Shown: positions 7,844-16,104, counted from the stretch's first letter. The stretch: 64,000 nucleotides of DNA from Bradyrhizobium guangzhouense (GCF_004114955.1 NZ_CP030053.1:1674001-1738000); one strand, 5' to 3'. Numbers and translations: made by a program. Notes: generated by a model not told the origin, from the sequence alone.

Positions 7844-8058
7844 GGCATTGCTCCCCTCGCATCGACCGGCACCGGGACCGCCGAGAAAGACACGGGGAAG
7901 CTTGCTGCGGTCAGGCTTTCAAGCGACGACCTTTCTTCCGAGAGACGTCTCTCGATGAACTGGCGTTCGAGCTCCGACAGCCTGGTCTTCAGAAGGCGCC
8001 GGTAGCGGAGGATGTTGTTACGGTGTGCGCGAAAGCGGGCCAAATTCTCATCGAGCAT
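7840..8058 (-). CDS. Small conserved helical protein, 72 aa
   Basis: The predicted protein is rich in Arg and Leu and strongly helical (MLDENLARFRAHRNNIL, LLKTRLSELERQFIERRLS), with heptad-like spacing that suggests a short coiled coil; the tail is Pro/Val-rich. No family was recognised. ATG 8058 has GGAGAGACGACG upstream. The stop overlaps the start of the next gene (7843), so both form a two-gene unit. It resembles the small cytoplasmic stress proteins often found in Bradyrhizobium, but no function can be claimed. The long upstream frame of the same phase to 8754 is spurious. Confidence 0.6.
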   Translation of the reverse strand: MLDENLARFRAHRNNILRYRRLLKTRLSELERQFIERRLSEERSSLESLTAASFPVSFSAVPVPVDARGAMP

Positions 8059-8363
8059 CGTCGTCTCTCCAGACGGTCGCGTTGATCCTTTGATTTTTGA
8101 GGGTGAGAAACAGCGTTCTCGCCGCAAAAATATGCAGCGCCAATTGCGTGTCAAGAGACTTGCGAGATGCCCGGTGGCGTGGAGCGTTCCGAAACGTTTG
8201 CGCGCAAGAAGGTCTGGGCATTGGTCGGGACTTGGAATGTGGTTTGCGGGCGGAGCCCCTGAATTGCCCGAGTTCCATCGATGATTGCCCCGTCCCGGAC
8301 CACGAACAAACCCGCTGCGGCCATATTTGGGTAGGAGTGATCTCGCGAGAGGGAGACGCTCGG
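8059..8363. other. Divergent intergenic region, 305 bp, no gene seen
   Basis: The region separates the minus-strand 72-aa gene from the plus-strand exported protein. It must hold both promoters. The stretch 8075-8150 is relatively AT-rich (TTTGATTTTTGAGG, AAAAATATG). I could not identify a convincing sigma70 or EcfG-type promoter pair, and I see no ORF with coding character. Confidence 0.4.
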
Positions 8364-8774
8364 ATGAACAAAGCTTCGATGATTGCCATCCTGCTGCTGG
8401 CTGGTGTGCCGGCAAGCGTCGCCGCGCAGGAGCGCGCAGGCTCCGCGGCGCTCGGAGCCGTGTCCGGCGCGGTCGTGCTGGGCCCGGTCGGTGCCGTTGC
8501 AGGCGCGGTGATCGGCTATACCGCCGGTCCTTCCATCGCCAGGTCATGGAGCGTGGGAGGTTCGCGCGCCGCAAGACACCGGAAGCCGCCGCATCGCGAG
8601 GTGTACGGCGCTCCTGCCACCCGTGCCCGCACGCGCGAGGCGATGGAGGCCAACGGTCAGATGAGAGCGGCCGGCAAGCCGCCGGTCCAAGCCGCTCCCG
8701 TGGTGCAACCGGCCGAAGTTGCGCCTGCAGCGCCGGTGGCAACCACGACGCCACCGGTTCAGGGATTCGACTGA
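8364..8774 (+). CDS. Exported glycine-zipper protein
   Basis: This 136-residue protein begins with a signal peptide (MNKASMIAILLLAGVPASVAAQ). A Gly/Ala/Val-rich hydrophobic segment follows (residues about 28-55, ALGAVSGAVVLGPVGAVAG) with a G-x-x-x-G pattern like the glycine-zipper outer-membrane families. The second half is basic and then Ala/Pro/Val-rich and probably disordered. It is likely associated with the outer membrane or periplasm. ATG 8364 lies 11 bases after GGGAGA and is the only start that gives a signal peptide. The gene is monocistronic. Function unknown. Confidence 0.7.
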   Translation: MNKASMIAILLLAGVPASVAAQERAGSAALGAVSGAVVLGPVGAVAGAVIGYTAGPSIARSWSVGGSRAARHRKPPHREVYGAPATRARTREAMEANGQMRAAGKPPVQAAPVVQPAEVAPAAPVATTTPPVQGFD

Positions 8775-8785
8775 AACGCCCCTCT

Positions 8786-9637
8786 CTAGCTCTGGCCGAG
8801 AATCTTCTTCGCGGCGCGAAGATGCGGCTTGTCGATCATCTGTCCGTCGAGCCGCAGCGTGCCGGCGTTCGGATTGCTCGCGAACGCGGCGATGACCTTC
8901 TCCGCCCAGGTCCGCTCGGCCTCCGTCGGCGCGAACGCCGCATTGACGATGTCGACATGCTTGGGATGGATCAGCGCTTTTGCCGAGAACCCGTCGCGCC
9001 GCGCCGCGCGCGTCTCCTGCTCGAGGCCCGCGAGATTGTCGATGTCGGTATAGACGGTGTCGATCGGCGCCACGTCCGCCGCGGCCGCCGCCATCAGGCA
9101 GAGATCGCGCGCGAGGCGATAGGGGCTGTGGAACACGCCGCCCGACGCTTTCTCGGTCGCGCCGAGCGAAGCCGAGAGATCCTCCGCGCCCCACATCAAG
9201 CCGGCAAGGCGAGGCGAGCAGCCCTTGTAGCTGCCGAGCCCGAAGATCGAGCTTGCGGTTTCCGTCGCGACACAGACGATGCGGGTTGCGCCTGGTGTGA
9301 TGCCGGATGCAGCTTCCAGCGCTTCGAGCCAGGTCGCGACCTGCCGCACGTCGTCGCCGCCCTGCGATTTCGGCAGCACGATGCCGTCGGGCTTGCCTGA
9401 GATCACCGCAGCGAGATCCGTCAGCGTCATGCCGGTGTCGAGCGAGTTGACGCGGACATAGAGCTGGTGTGGGCCGGGACGGCTCTTGAGCATCGCAAGC
9501 GTCAATCCGCGCGCCTCCGGCTTCTTGTCGGTGACGACGGAGTCTTCGAGGTCGATGATCAACGCGTCGGCTTGGCCTTCGCTGGCCTTCTCGAATTTGC
9601 GCGGGGAATCGCCCGGCACGAACAGCATCGAACGCAT
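8786..9637 (-). CDS. HpcH/HpaI aldolase/citrate lyase family protein (CitE-like)
   Basis: This 283-residue TIM-barrel protein matches the CitE-like group (citrate lyase beta subunit, malyl-CoA/citramalyl-CoA lyases). The N-terminus RSMLFVPGDSPRKFEKA, the metal/substrate segment ALIIDLEDSV, the arginine strand LYVRVNSLDTG, the metal-binding GLMWGAEDLSASLG and the late GFSAKALIHPKHVDIVN are all present and in order. The enzyme probably cleaves or forms a C-C bond in a beta-hydroxyacyl-CoA with Mg2+. Without citrate lyase alpha and gamma subunits nearby, a stand-alone acyl-CoA lyase is more likely than citrate lyase. ATG 9637 is chosen because the family starts at this point; the frame is open much further upstream but without family residues. 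Confidence 0.85.
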   Translation of the reverse strand: MRSMLFVPGDSPRKFEKASEGQADALIIDLEDSVVTDKKPEARGLTLAMLKSRPGPHQLYVRVNSLDTGMTLTDLAAVISGKPDGIVLPKSQGGDDVRQVATWLEALEAASGITPGATRIVCVATETASSIFGLGSYKGCSPRLAGLMWGAEDLSASLGATEKASGGVFHSPYRLARDLCLMAAAAADVAPIDTVYTDIDNLAGLEQETRAARRDGFSAKALIHPKHVDIVNAAFAPTEAERTWAEKVIAAFASNPNAGTLRLDGQMIDKPHLRAAKKILGQS

Positions 9638-9887
9638 CAGACCGGCCTCTCGTGCATCATCGCGGTTTCCCTTCCTGCGAAATAACGGCGCGCGCAGCTT
9701 CGCGCCGCATGACGCCATGCATGTTAGACACAGTTGATGGACAAATTCACGTATCTGGATGCGGTTTTTCGAGCTAAACAACGAAAAGCAGAGGGCATGC
9801 CGGGCGCGGCAAGCGGCCGTGGCCTTTACGCGGGGAACGCGATCGGGAGAAGGCGCAATCGCGGCTCCCAGCAAGGAGATCAAGGCC

Positions 9888-11054
9888 ATGGATTTCGCGC
9901 TCACCGATCAGCAGGAAGCCATTCGCGACGCCATCGCCAAGATCTGCGAAGGCTTTCCCGACGCCTATTGGCTGAAGAAGGACCACGACGGCGGCTTCCC
10001 GCACGACTTCCACAAGGCGCTGGCCGACGCCGGCTGGCTCGGCATCTGCGTGCCTGAAGAATATGGCGGCTCGGGCCTCGGCATCACCGAAGCTGCGATC
10101 ATGATGCGCACGATTGCCGAGTCGGGTGCCGGCATGTCCGGCGCCTCCGCAGTGCATATCAACGTGTTCGGCCTCAATCCCGTCGTCGTGTTCGGCACCG
10201 AGGAGCAGCGCAAGCGCATGCTGCCGCCGATGGTCGAGGGCCGCGAGAAGGCGTGCTTCGCCGTCACCGAGCCCAACACCGGGCTCAATACCACCCAGCT
10301 CAAGACCCGGGCCGTCGCCAAGAACGACCGCTACATCGTCAACGGCCAGAAGGTGTGGATCTCGACCGCGCAGGTCGCGCACAAGATCTTGCTGCTGGCG
10401 CGCACCACGCCGCTGGAGGAGGTGCGCTCGCCCACCCACGGCCTCAGCCTGTTCTACACCGATTTCGATCGCAACAAGATCAAGGTCCATGAGATCGAGA
10501 AGATGGGCCGCAAGATCGTCGATTCCAACGAGCTGTTCTTCGAGGATTTCGAGATCCCGATGCAGGACCGTATCGGCGAGGAGGGCAAGGGGTTTCAGTA
10601 CATCCTCGAAGGCATGAACCCCGAACGCATCCTGATCGCGGCGGAAGCCGTCGGCCTCGGCAAGCTCGCGCTGTCGCGCGCGACCGAATACGCCAAGACG
10701 CGTGTCGTGTTCAATCGCCCGATCGGCAAGAATCAAGGCATCCAGCATCCGCTCGCGGTGAACTGGATCGAGCTCGAGGCGGCCTGGCTGATGGTGATGC
10801 AGGCGGCCTGGCAATACGACAAGGGCTTGCCCTGCGGCGCTGGCGCCAACGCGGCAAAATATTTCGCAGGCGAAGCCGGATACCATGCCTGCGAGCAGGC
10901 GGTGATGACCCATGGCGGCTTCGGCTATGCCAAGGAGTTTCACGTCGAGCGTTATTTGCGGGAAGTCCTGATCCCGCGTATCGCGCCGGTCAGCCCGCAG
11001 CTCGCGCTGAGCTTCATCGCGGAAAAGGTGCTGGGGCTCGCCAAATCGTACTAA
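9888..11054 (+). CDS. Acyl-CoA dehydrogenase
   Basis: This 388-residue flavoenzyme introduces a 2,3-double bond into an acyl-CoA and passes electrons to ETF. The domain order is standard: N-terminal helical part (MDFALTDQQEAIRDAI), middle beta-domain with the FAD/substrate motif CFAVTEPNTGLNT and KVWISTAQVAHKIL, and a C-terminal helical domain with the QAVMTHGGFGYAKE signature before the substrate-binding tail. The substrate chain cannot be predicted. ATG 9888 has AAGGAG 9 bases upstream; longer in-frame starts from 9759 have no family similarity. It is convergent with the acyl-CoA ligase gene (11 bp apart) and near the CitE-like lyase, so the three may share a pathway. Confidence 0.93.
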   Translation: MDFALTDQQEAIRDAIAKICEGFPDAYWLKKDHDGGFPHDFHKALADAGWLGICVPEEYGGSGLGITEAAIMMRTIAESGAGMSGASAVHINVFGLNPVVVFGTEEQRKRMLPPMVEGREKACFAVTEPNTGLNTTQLKTRAVAKNDRYIVNGQKVWISTAQVAHKILLLARTTPLEEVRSPTHGLSLFYTDFDRNKIKVHEIEKMGRKIVDSNELFFEDFEIPMQDRIGEEGKGFQYILEGMNPERILIAAEAVGLGKLALSRATEYAKTRVVFNRPIGKNQGIQHPLAVNWIELEAAWLMVMQAAWQYDKGLPCGAGANAAKYFAGEAGYHACEQAVMTHGGFGYAKEFHVERYLREVLIPRIAPVSPQLALSFIAEKVLGLAKSY

Positions 11055-11065
11055 GGCGCCAGGCG

Positions 11066-12634
11066 CTAGCTCGGTTCGGCCGCGATCCGCTCCATCGCGA
11101 TCGCGCGGAGTTTTGCGCGCTGGATCTTGACCCCATTGGCGCTGTCGGTGACCGGGAAGGCGTCCACGACGTAGATCCGCGCCGGAACCTTGTAGCCGGC
11201 AAGCCGCTCGCGCAGGTGCGCCGTCAGTTCTTCCTGCTCCGGCAAAATGCCGGCAGGAATGACGAAAGCGACGCATCGCGCCTGGCCCTTGAGATCGATC
11301 GCGACGACCTGCGCATCGGCAACGCCGGCGCAGGACTTGAGCTCGTCCTCGATCTCGCCGGGCGCGACCAGGAAGCCGCCGAGCCGCATGGCATCGCCTG
11401 CGCGGGTCTCGTAGACGAAGGCGCCGCCGCGCAGGCGACCGATGTCGCCGGTGCGGAAGAAGCCGTCCGCGGTGAACGCATCGCGCGTCGCCTGCGGATT
11501 GTTGAAATAGCCGAGGAAGCGCGACGGCGCGCTGATCTCGATCTCGCCGGACACGCCGGGAGCTGCAAGCTCGCCGGTCTCGGTGTCGCGCACGCGGACT
11601 TTCGCGTCTGGTGACATCGGCCAGCCGCCGCCCTCGATGCGGTCGGCGAAGACGTCGCTGGCGCGGCCGATCGAGAACAGCGCCTGCACCTCGCTCGATC
11701 CGTACAGGCCGAACAGCGGCAGGCCGCGTGCCTCGGCTTCCGCGGCCAGCTCGCGCCAGCCGGGCTGGAACGCCGCGAAGCCGCAGACTTCCAGATGCGG
11801 GAACGGCGCGTCGGTCAGCGCGAGGATGCGGCGGAACATCTCGTCGGAGCCGAAGGTGTGGGTGATGTTGTGCTCGCCAAGGATCTTCAGCGCCGGCGCC
11901 GCCTCGAAGGCGTCGAGCACGTGGACGGTGGCGCCGGCCGCGATGAAGCCGAGCAGGCTCGTCATGCCGAAGGTGCCGCAGAACGGCAGCATCGCCAGCA
12001 GCGCATGACGCTGCGGAGAAAGCTGGAGCGCCTGGGCGACGGAGCTGGCGTGGGTCGCAAGCGTCCGCTGCGAATGCGCGACCAGCTTTGGCCCTTTGGT
12101 CGTGCCCGATGTGGTGTAGAGCAGCACGGGCAGATCGACGTCGTCCTGCGTTGGAGTCGGAGGATAATTCTTGGCGAACGCATCGAAGCGCACGCAGGGC
12201 CATTGTGCGGGGATCGCACCCGCGCCGACCACCGCGAGCTCCTGCAGCGCGGGGACATCGTCCCCAGCGATATCGGCGAGAATGGCGGCGAAATCGATCG
12301 CGCGGAACGCCGCCTCGACCACCAGGAGTTTTGCACCTGATAGCCTGAGGAGATGCGAGATCTCCGCGCTGCGATAGCGCGTATTGACGGCGGCGACGAT
12401 CGCACCGAGCCGGGCCGCCGCAAACAGCAGCGCGATCCATTCGACGCGATTGACCAGCCAGACCGCCACGACGTCGCCCTTGCCGATACCCTGCGCGGCA
12501 AGCCAGGCCGTGGTCTGTTCGACCTTCGCCAAGAATTCCCCGCGCGAGACGGGCGTGCCGTCAAACACGAAGGCGGGATCGGCTGATGTCTCCGATCCGA
12601 TCAGCGATTGCAGTGAAGCATCGTCGGCATGCAT
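11066..12634 (-). CDS. AMP-dependent acyl-CoA synthetase/ligase
   Basis: This 522-residue ANL-family enzyme activates a carboxylic acid with ATP to an acyl-adenylate and then a CoA thioester. The motifs are in order: phosphate loop LLYTTSGTTKGPKL (about residues 165-178), adenine motif YGSSEVQALFS (about 310), hinge region FFRTGDIGRL (about 395), and the C-terminal catalytic-lysine region NGVKIQRAKLR (about 505). The substrate is unknown. The frame is open from a TTG at 12661, but the ATG at 12634 (MHADD) is the better start. It is convergent with the acyl-CoA dehydrogenase, so the two genes are not co-transcribed but plausibly serve one acid-degradation route. Confidence 0.88.
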   Translation of the reverse strand: MHADDASLQSLIGSETSADPAFVFDGTPVSRGEFLAKVEQTTAWLAAQGIGKGDVVAVWLVNRVEWIALLFAAARLGAIVAAVNTRYRSAEISHLLRLSGAKLLVVEAAFRAIDFAAILADIAGDDVPALQELAVVGAGAIPAQWPCVRFDAFAKNYPPTPTQDDVDLPVLLYTTSGTTKGPKLVAHSQRTLATHASSVAQALQLSPQRHALLAMLPFCGTFGMTSLLGFIAAGATVHVLDAFEAAPALKILGEHNITHTFGSDEMFRRILALTDAPFPHLEVCGFAAFQPGWRELAAEAEARGLPLFGLYGSSEVQALFSIGRASDVFADRIEGGGWPMSPDAKVRVRDTETGELAAPGVSGEIEISAPSRFLGYFNNPQATRDAFTADGFFRTGDIGRLRGGAFVYETRAGDAMRLGGFLVAPGEIEDELKSCAGVADAQVVAIDLKGQARCVAFVIPAGILPEQEELTAHLRERLAGYKVPARIYVVDAFPVTDSANGVKIQRAKLRAIAMERIAAEPS

Positions 12635-12667
12635 GGCAACCGGAGTAACCCGATCGCGCAAACCTGT

Positions 12668-13303
12668 CTACTTGGTGCCGAACATCCGGTCGCCGGCATC
12701 GCCGAGACCGGGCACGATGTAGCCGTGGTCGTTGAGCCGCTCGTCGATCGCGGCGGTCCAGATCGGCACGTCGGGATGCTCGCTCTCGAACTGCGCGATG
12801 CCCTCGGGGGCCGCCAGCAGGCACACGAAGCGGATGTCGCGGGCGCCGCGATCCTTGAGCAGGGAAGCGCCGGCGCAGGCCGAGTTGCCGGTCGCCAGCA
12901 TCGGGTCCATCAGGATCACGGTACGGTCCGACAGGTCCTGCGGCGCCTTGAAGTAATATTCCACGGCCTGCAAGGTTTCAGGGTCGCGGTAGAGCCCGAT
13001 ATGGGCGATGCGTGCCGACGGCATCAGCGCCAGCATGCCGTCGAGAAAGCCGACGCCGGCGCGCAGGATCGGCGCCAGCGTGAGCTTCTTGCCGGCGATT
13101 TTCGGCGCCTGCATCGGGGCGATCGGCGTCTCGATGTCGACCAGCTCCAGCGGCAGGTCGCGCGTCACTTCGTAGCCGAGCAGCATCCCGATCTCGTTCA
13201 GGATCTCGCGAAAGCTCTTGGTCGAGCGGTCCTTCTCCCGCATCAGGGAAAGCTTGTGCTGGACCAGGGGGTGGGCGACGACGTTGACGCTTGATGTGCT
13301 CAT
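12668..13303 (-). CDS. upp: Uracil phosphoribosyltransferase
   Basis: This 211-residue enzyme converts uracil and PRPP to UMP (pyrimidine salvage). It matches UPRTase over its full length: the N-terminal [21 protein letters not shown] region, [16 protein letters not shown], the PRPP loop [17 protein letters not shown], and the C-terminal uracil-binding segment [17 protein letters not shown]. The size is typical of bacterial Upp (about 208-212). The stop lies 33 bp before the ligase start in the same direction, so read-through is possible, but no functional link is evident. Confidence 0.96.
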   Translation of the reverse strand: MSTSSVNVVAHPLVQHKLSLMREKDRSTKSFREILNEIGMLLGYEVTRDLPLELVDIETPIAPMQAPKIAGKKLTLAPILRAGVGFLDGMLALMPSARIAHIGLYRDPETLQAVEYYFKAPQDLSDRTVILMDPMLATGNSACAGASLLKDRGARDIRFVCLLAAPEGIAQFESEHPDVPIWTAAIDERLNDHGYIVPGLGDAGDRMFGTK

Positions 13304-13472
13304 GCGACCGATCTAACACGGTTCCGCGAAGCGGCGCCAGATCGGCCGGGGCGTTTTCCGCAAGGGGCGAAACGGCCTGGCGGACGCTGCGGCCATCGTA
13401 TGGCCCGTTGCTTGCCTGATGGGCAGCCATGGTCAAGTCGCGCTCGATCATGGCGCGGAGACGTCGGCGGAG

Positions 13473-13598
13473 CTAGACGCCGAGGCCGCGCGCGGCGAGC
13501 GTGATCACGACCGTCAGGACCGCGCCCCAGACCAGGCTCAGCACCATGGTCAGGATGGTCGTGGCCGCGTGCTCGAGAGGTCCCCTAGAGAGCGGCAT
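13473..13598 (-). CDS. Small single-pass membrane protein, 41 aa
   Basis: The ATG at 13598 lies inside the last codons of the upstream gene (14-bp overlap) and the reading frame ends with TAG at 13475-13473. The peptide has one clear transmembrane span (TILTMVLSLVWGAVLTVVITLAA) and a positively charged end. No Shine-Dalgarno is obvious, so translation would depend on coupling to the 113-aa gene. Function unknown. It is the last gene of a three-gene unit starting at 14166. Confidence 0.45.
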   Translation of the reverse strand: MPLSRGPLEHAATTILTMVLSLVWGAVLTVVITLAARGLGV

Positions 13599-13926
13599 GC
13601 GAACGGCCCAGCAACCGCGCCGCCAGCACAATCAGCGGATTGCCGCGATTGTCGATGTCGAGCTCGAAGGTCTCGACGGGAAACACCAGTGCGCATCGCG
13701 CGGGCGCGCTCTGACGGCGGGCGAAATCGACCGCGGAGCTCTTGAACAGGAACAGTCCGCCGATGCGTCCGCGCGCCTCTCGCGCGACCCAGAGGCCGAT
13801 GGCGTTGCGGCCGATGAAGAAGGCCGGAATGGCGGCGCTGACGATGTCGGGGTCCAACGGCCTGAGCTCTGCCGCCGACACCTGCTGCGGCTGGCGATGA
13901 GCAGCTTGAAGAGCAATCGCGGCCAT
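13585..13926 (-). CDS. Conserved small protein with an FIG[KR]N-type domain (paralogue of the 15237-15485 product)
   Basis: A protein of 113 residues. Its core (FFIGRNAIGLWVAREA, then RIGGLFLFKSSAVDFA and PVETFEL) aligns clearly with the 82-aa protein encoded at 15237-15485 (VFIGKNRRGQWIAQEQ, LYGGLFVSRAEAIKYA, PREIELE). This is a compact beta-rich domain in which an exposed FIG-N-G-W strand is followed by a GGLF turn. No known family was recognised. ATG 13926 is preferred because GAGGAGG lies 5 bases upstream; an in-frame ATG at 13968 lacks a ribosome-binding site. The gene lies between two small membrane-protein genes and overlaps the downstream one. Confidence 0.65.
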   Translation of the reverse strand: MAAIALQAAHRQPQQVSAAELRPLDPDIVSAAIPAFFIGRNAIGLWVAREARGRIGGLFLFKSSAVDFARRQSAPARCALVFPVETFELDIDNRGNPLIVLAARLLGRSHAAL

Positions 13927-13974
13927 GGCGGCCTCCTCACACATCTGCAGGTCATCAATGGTCTCCATCGCCGG

Positions 13975-14166
13975 TCAGGCGTGGAGGTGCCAGACATAGA
14001 CGGCGGTTTTCAGCGCGATGAGTGCAGCGAGGACGCCGCCCATCATGAGCACGGCCAGCGCGCGCAGTGCGGCGCGCTTGAGCTGGGTCTTGCGTTCCCT
14101 GGAGATCAGTGCCGGGCGCCCGGCCCAGCCAGAGGGTCGTTCAAAGCCCTGAGTCAGCATCGACAT
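13975..14166 (-). CDS. Small membrane protein, 63 aa
   Basis: The N-terminal half is polar and basic (RERKTQLKRAALRA). It is followed by one transmembrane helix (LAVLMMGGVLAALIALKTAVYVW) and a short HLHA tail. The positive-inside rule places the N-terminus in the cytoplasm. No family recognised. ATG 14166 has AAGGA about 10 bases upstream. It is the first gene of the three-gene small-protein unit; a 17-bp dyad shared with neighbouring units lies about 110 bp upstream at 14269-14285. Confidence 0.6.
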   Translation of the reverse strand: MSMLTQGFERPSGWAGRPALISRERKTQLKRAALRALAVLMMGGVLAALIALKTAVYVWHLHA

Positions 14167-14268
14167 GTCGGAAGTCCTTGTCCGTGGAGCGACGCGACCG
14201 TCGCCCCAACCCGTCTCTCATGATGCGCATTGCAGCATAGGAATGCGAGGCGGGCGGCGGTGCAGTCA

Positions 14269-14285
14269 TATAGGAGCGGCATAAA
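14269..14285. promoter_or_regulatory. Copy A of a 17-bp dyad motif
   Basis: TATAGGAGCGGCATAAA. It matches TATAGGAATCTCATAAA (16197-16213) at 12 of 17 positions, including both outer arms TATAGG and CATAAA. It lies 103-119 bp upstream of the 63-aa gene start and between that gene and the stop of the DapA-like gene. It is a likely protein-binding site; the regulator is unknown. Confidence 0.45.
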
Positions 14286-14293
14286 CGCACCTC

Positions 14294-15211
14294 TCAAGCG
14301 CCGATGCCGTCGATCAGCTCTTCATCGGCGATCGCGACGAAGGCTCTGATGACCTCGGCCTGAGCTGCGTCATCCAGCGGCACGATCGGCAGCCTGGTTG
14401 CCGGCGACATCAGGCCCAGCGTGCTCAGCGCGTATTTGAGCGCCGCCGGGCTCTCCTTGCTGAGGCACGCGATCAGCGGAACGAGGCGCTTGTACAGGTA
14501 GCGCGCCGTTTGCAAACGGCCCTGCCTGATTTGCGAGAAGATCGTGCGGCAGAGATCCGGCGCAACGTTGCAAACGTCCGAGATCGCGCCGTCGCCGCCT
14601 GCTGCGATATGGCCGAAGGCGGTGGCGTCGTCGCCGGACAGCAGCCGAAAGCCCGCCGGCAGCAAACGGGCGAGGCGCATCGGCCGGGTGACATCGCCGC
14701 TGCCGTCGCGCAAGCCCACGAACTGGCGGGATTCGACCAGCCGCAGCAGCGTCTCGTCGGCGAGCGGGCGCAGCGTGCGGGAGGGAGTGTCGTGCAGGAT
14801 CACGGGCAGGCCTGTCGAGGCGGCAATCGTGCGAAAATGCGCGAGCATGCCTTCCTGCATCGGCTTGCTGTAGGCGGGCACGACCGACATGATGGCGTCG
14901 GCACCGGCGGCCTCCGCACGACGCGCGAGTTCGACGGCGCTGGTGGTCGCATTCGACATCGCGCCCGCGATGACGCGCACGCGACCGCGGGCGACGTCGA
15001 CCGCGGCGCGAATGACGAGCTCCTGCTCGGCCGGCGAGAGCGTCGGCGCTTCGCCCGCCGTTTCGCAGACCACGATTGCTGGAACACCGGCTGCGATCTG
15101 GCGCTCGCACTGCGCGGCGAGCGCCTTCAGATCGATTCCATCCGATGCATCGAACGGTGTCGGCAGATCCGGGATGAAGCCTGTGAACCGGGCTGAGGGA
15201 GGGATGAACAT
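14294..15211 (-). CDS. DapA/DHDPS-family protein with substituted catalytic residues
   Basis: A 305-residue class I aldolase-type TIM barrel of the dihydrodipicolinate synthase/N-acetylneuraminate lyase family. Family landmarks are present: CETAGEAPTLS (for GTTGE-PTLS), VVPAYSKP (Tyr114, equivalent to E. coli DapA Tyr107) and TPSRT (Arg145, equivalent to Arg138). However, the Schiff-base lysine (E. coli Lys161) is Arg168 in VGLRDGSGD and the catalytic tyrosine (Tyr133) is His140 in VILHDTPSRT; Thr45 is Ala52. The codons (CGC, CAC) are unambiguous and the spacing is identical to E. coli (28 residues), so the alignment is secure. Canonical aldol chemistry through an imine is therefore unlikely. 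It starts 25 bp after the 82-aa gene and is probably co-transcribed with it. ATG 15211 has AGGACG upstream. Confidence 0.85.
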   Translation of the reverse strand: MFIPPSARFTGFIPDLPTPFDASDGIDLKALAAQCERQIAAGVPAIVVCETAGEAPTLSPAEQELVIRAAVDVARGRVRVIAGAMSNATTSAVELARRAEAAGADAIMSVVPAYSKPMQEGMLAHFRTIAASTGLPVILHDTPSRTLRPLADETLLRLVESRQFVGLRDGSGDVTRPMRLARLLPAGFRLLSGDDATAFGHIAAGGDGAISDVCNVAPDLCRTIFSQIRQGRLQTARYLYKRLVPLIACLSKESPAALKYALSTLGLMSPATRLPIVPLDDAAQAEVIRAFVAIADEELIDGIGA

Positions 15212-15236
15212 GATCGTCCTGCCTGAAGGCGCCTGC

Positions 15237-15485
15237 TCAGGCGGCGCGCTGCGAGGCACCGGGGTTTTTGCCCATCTCGAGCTCGATCTCGCGCGGCAGC
15301 TCGACGATGGTCTCGGGGTGCTGCCCGTTCTCGAACAGGGCGTATTTGATGGCCTCTGCGCGGCTGACGAAGAGGCCGCCATAGAGGCCGTTCTGCTCTT
15401 GCGCGATCCATTGGCCGCGACGGTTCTTGCCGATGAAGACAATGCTGGAGAGCGAGCTGCACGAAGGAGGTTCGACGAATTTCAC
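15237..15485 (-). CDS. Conserved small protein with an FIG[KR]N-type domain
   Basis: An 82-residue cytoplasmic protein of unknown function. Its core (VFIGKNRRGQWIAQEQ, GGLFVSRAEAIKYALF, PREIELEMG) is paralogous to the 113-aa product of 13585-13926. The start is a GTG at 15485 with AAGGAA 10 bases upstream. It is the first gene of a unit with the DapA-like gene. A copy of the 17-bp dyad lies about 110 bp upstream (15594-15610). The pattern of alternating hydrophobic residues suggests a small beta-sheet domain that may bind a ligand or partner. Confidence 0.65.
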   Translation of the reverse strand: MKFVEPPSCSSLSSIVFIGKNRRGQWIAQEQNGLYGGLFVSRAEAIKYALFENGQHPETIVELPREIELEMGKNPGASQRAA

Positions 15486-15593
15486 GGAGGTATTCCTTCC
15501 GATTGACGGGCGCAGCGGAATCTCGTCCCGCTGGTCACCCGATCAATATCTGTCTCAGTGGATAGGATTTCGAGAGAGAGCGCGCGGCGATCT

Positions 15594-15610
15594 CATAGGA
15601 ACGCCATAGG
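15594..15610. promoter_or_regulatory. Copy B of the 17-bp dyad motif
   Basis: CATAGGAACGCCATAGG. It is the most divergent copy but keeps ATAGGA at one side and CATA at the other with the same spacing. It lies 109-125 bp upstream of the GTG start of the 82-aa gene. Confidence 0.35.
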
Positions 15611-15636
15611 CCTTCGCACGGAGGCCTGGCGCTCGG

Positions 15637-16104
15637 TCAGTTGAAATTCTCGCAAGATGCCGGCTCGAAGAGCGGATCGGGGGCAGGACGCACGTTGGGC
15701 ACGCTTGGCCGCGGCGCTTCCACGGCGAGTATCTGCACCTCGACAAAAGCCGACATCAGCGCGATCGCGAGGTCGCCGTGACATCCCTCGACCGCCGCAT
15801 CGAGCCAATCGGGCAGCTCGCGTTCACGCGACAGCGCACAGTGCCATTCGCCTTCGTCATAGGCGATGCGGCGGACGTGCCATAGCGGCAGCTCCAGCTC
15901 CATCAATGCCAGGGCGGCATCGGTCCACGCCTCGGCGTCGATCAGGCGCATGATTCGAGCGGTGCGCTCGGACAGTCCGAGCGAAGGAAGGCGGCGGCAG
16001 GCCTTGTCGATGATCTCGAGCATCAACGACCGCGTCATGCCTTGCGTGTTGCGCAGGCGGTCGCCGAGGGAAGGCGGGTCGTAATGACGGAAAGCGACGG
16101 TCAT
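15637..16104 (-). CDS. Conserved hypothetical protein, 155 aa
   Basis: A soluble, mostly helical protein. Two helical blocks are visible (residues 20-72: RSLMLEIIDKACRRLPSLGL, ARIMRLIDAEAWTDAALALM; and 75-128 with WHVRRIAYDEGEWHCALSRE and DWLDAAVEGCHGDLAIALMS), then a proline-rich tail. No family recognised. No signal or membrane segment. ATG 16104 has AGGAGG 6 bases upstream, a strong ribosome-binding site. A copy of the 17-bp dyad lies about 100 bp upstream. The gene is the first of the run of small minus-strand genes from here to 13473. Confidence 0.7.
   Translation of the reverse strand: MTVAFRHYDPPSLGDRLRNTQGMTRSLMLEIIDKACRRLPSLGLSERTARIMRLIDAEAWTDAALALMELELPLWHVRRIAYDEGEWHCALSRERELPDWLDAAVEGCHGDLAIALMSAFVEVQILAVEAPRPSVPNVRPAPDPLFEPASCENFN

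Noticed and set aside
8786..9904. Long form of the CitE-like protein starting at 9904
   Set aside because: The extra 89 residues have no family similarity and overlap the region upstream of the acyl-CoA dehydrogenase; family starts at MRSMLFVPGD (9637).
9774..12440. An 888-codon minus-strand open frame over the acyl-CoA dehydrogenase and part of the ligase
   Set aside because: An antisense/out-of-frame shadow in GC-rich DNA; no family similarity, while both sense genes are clear.
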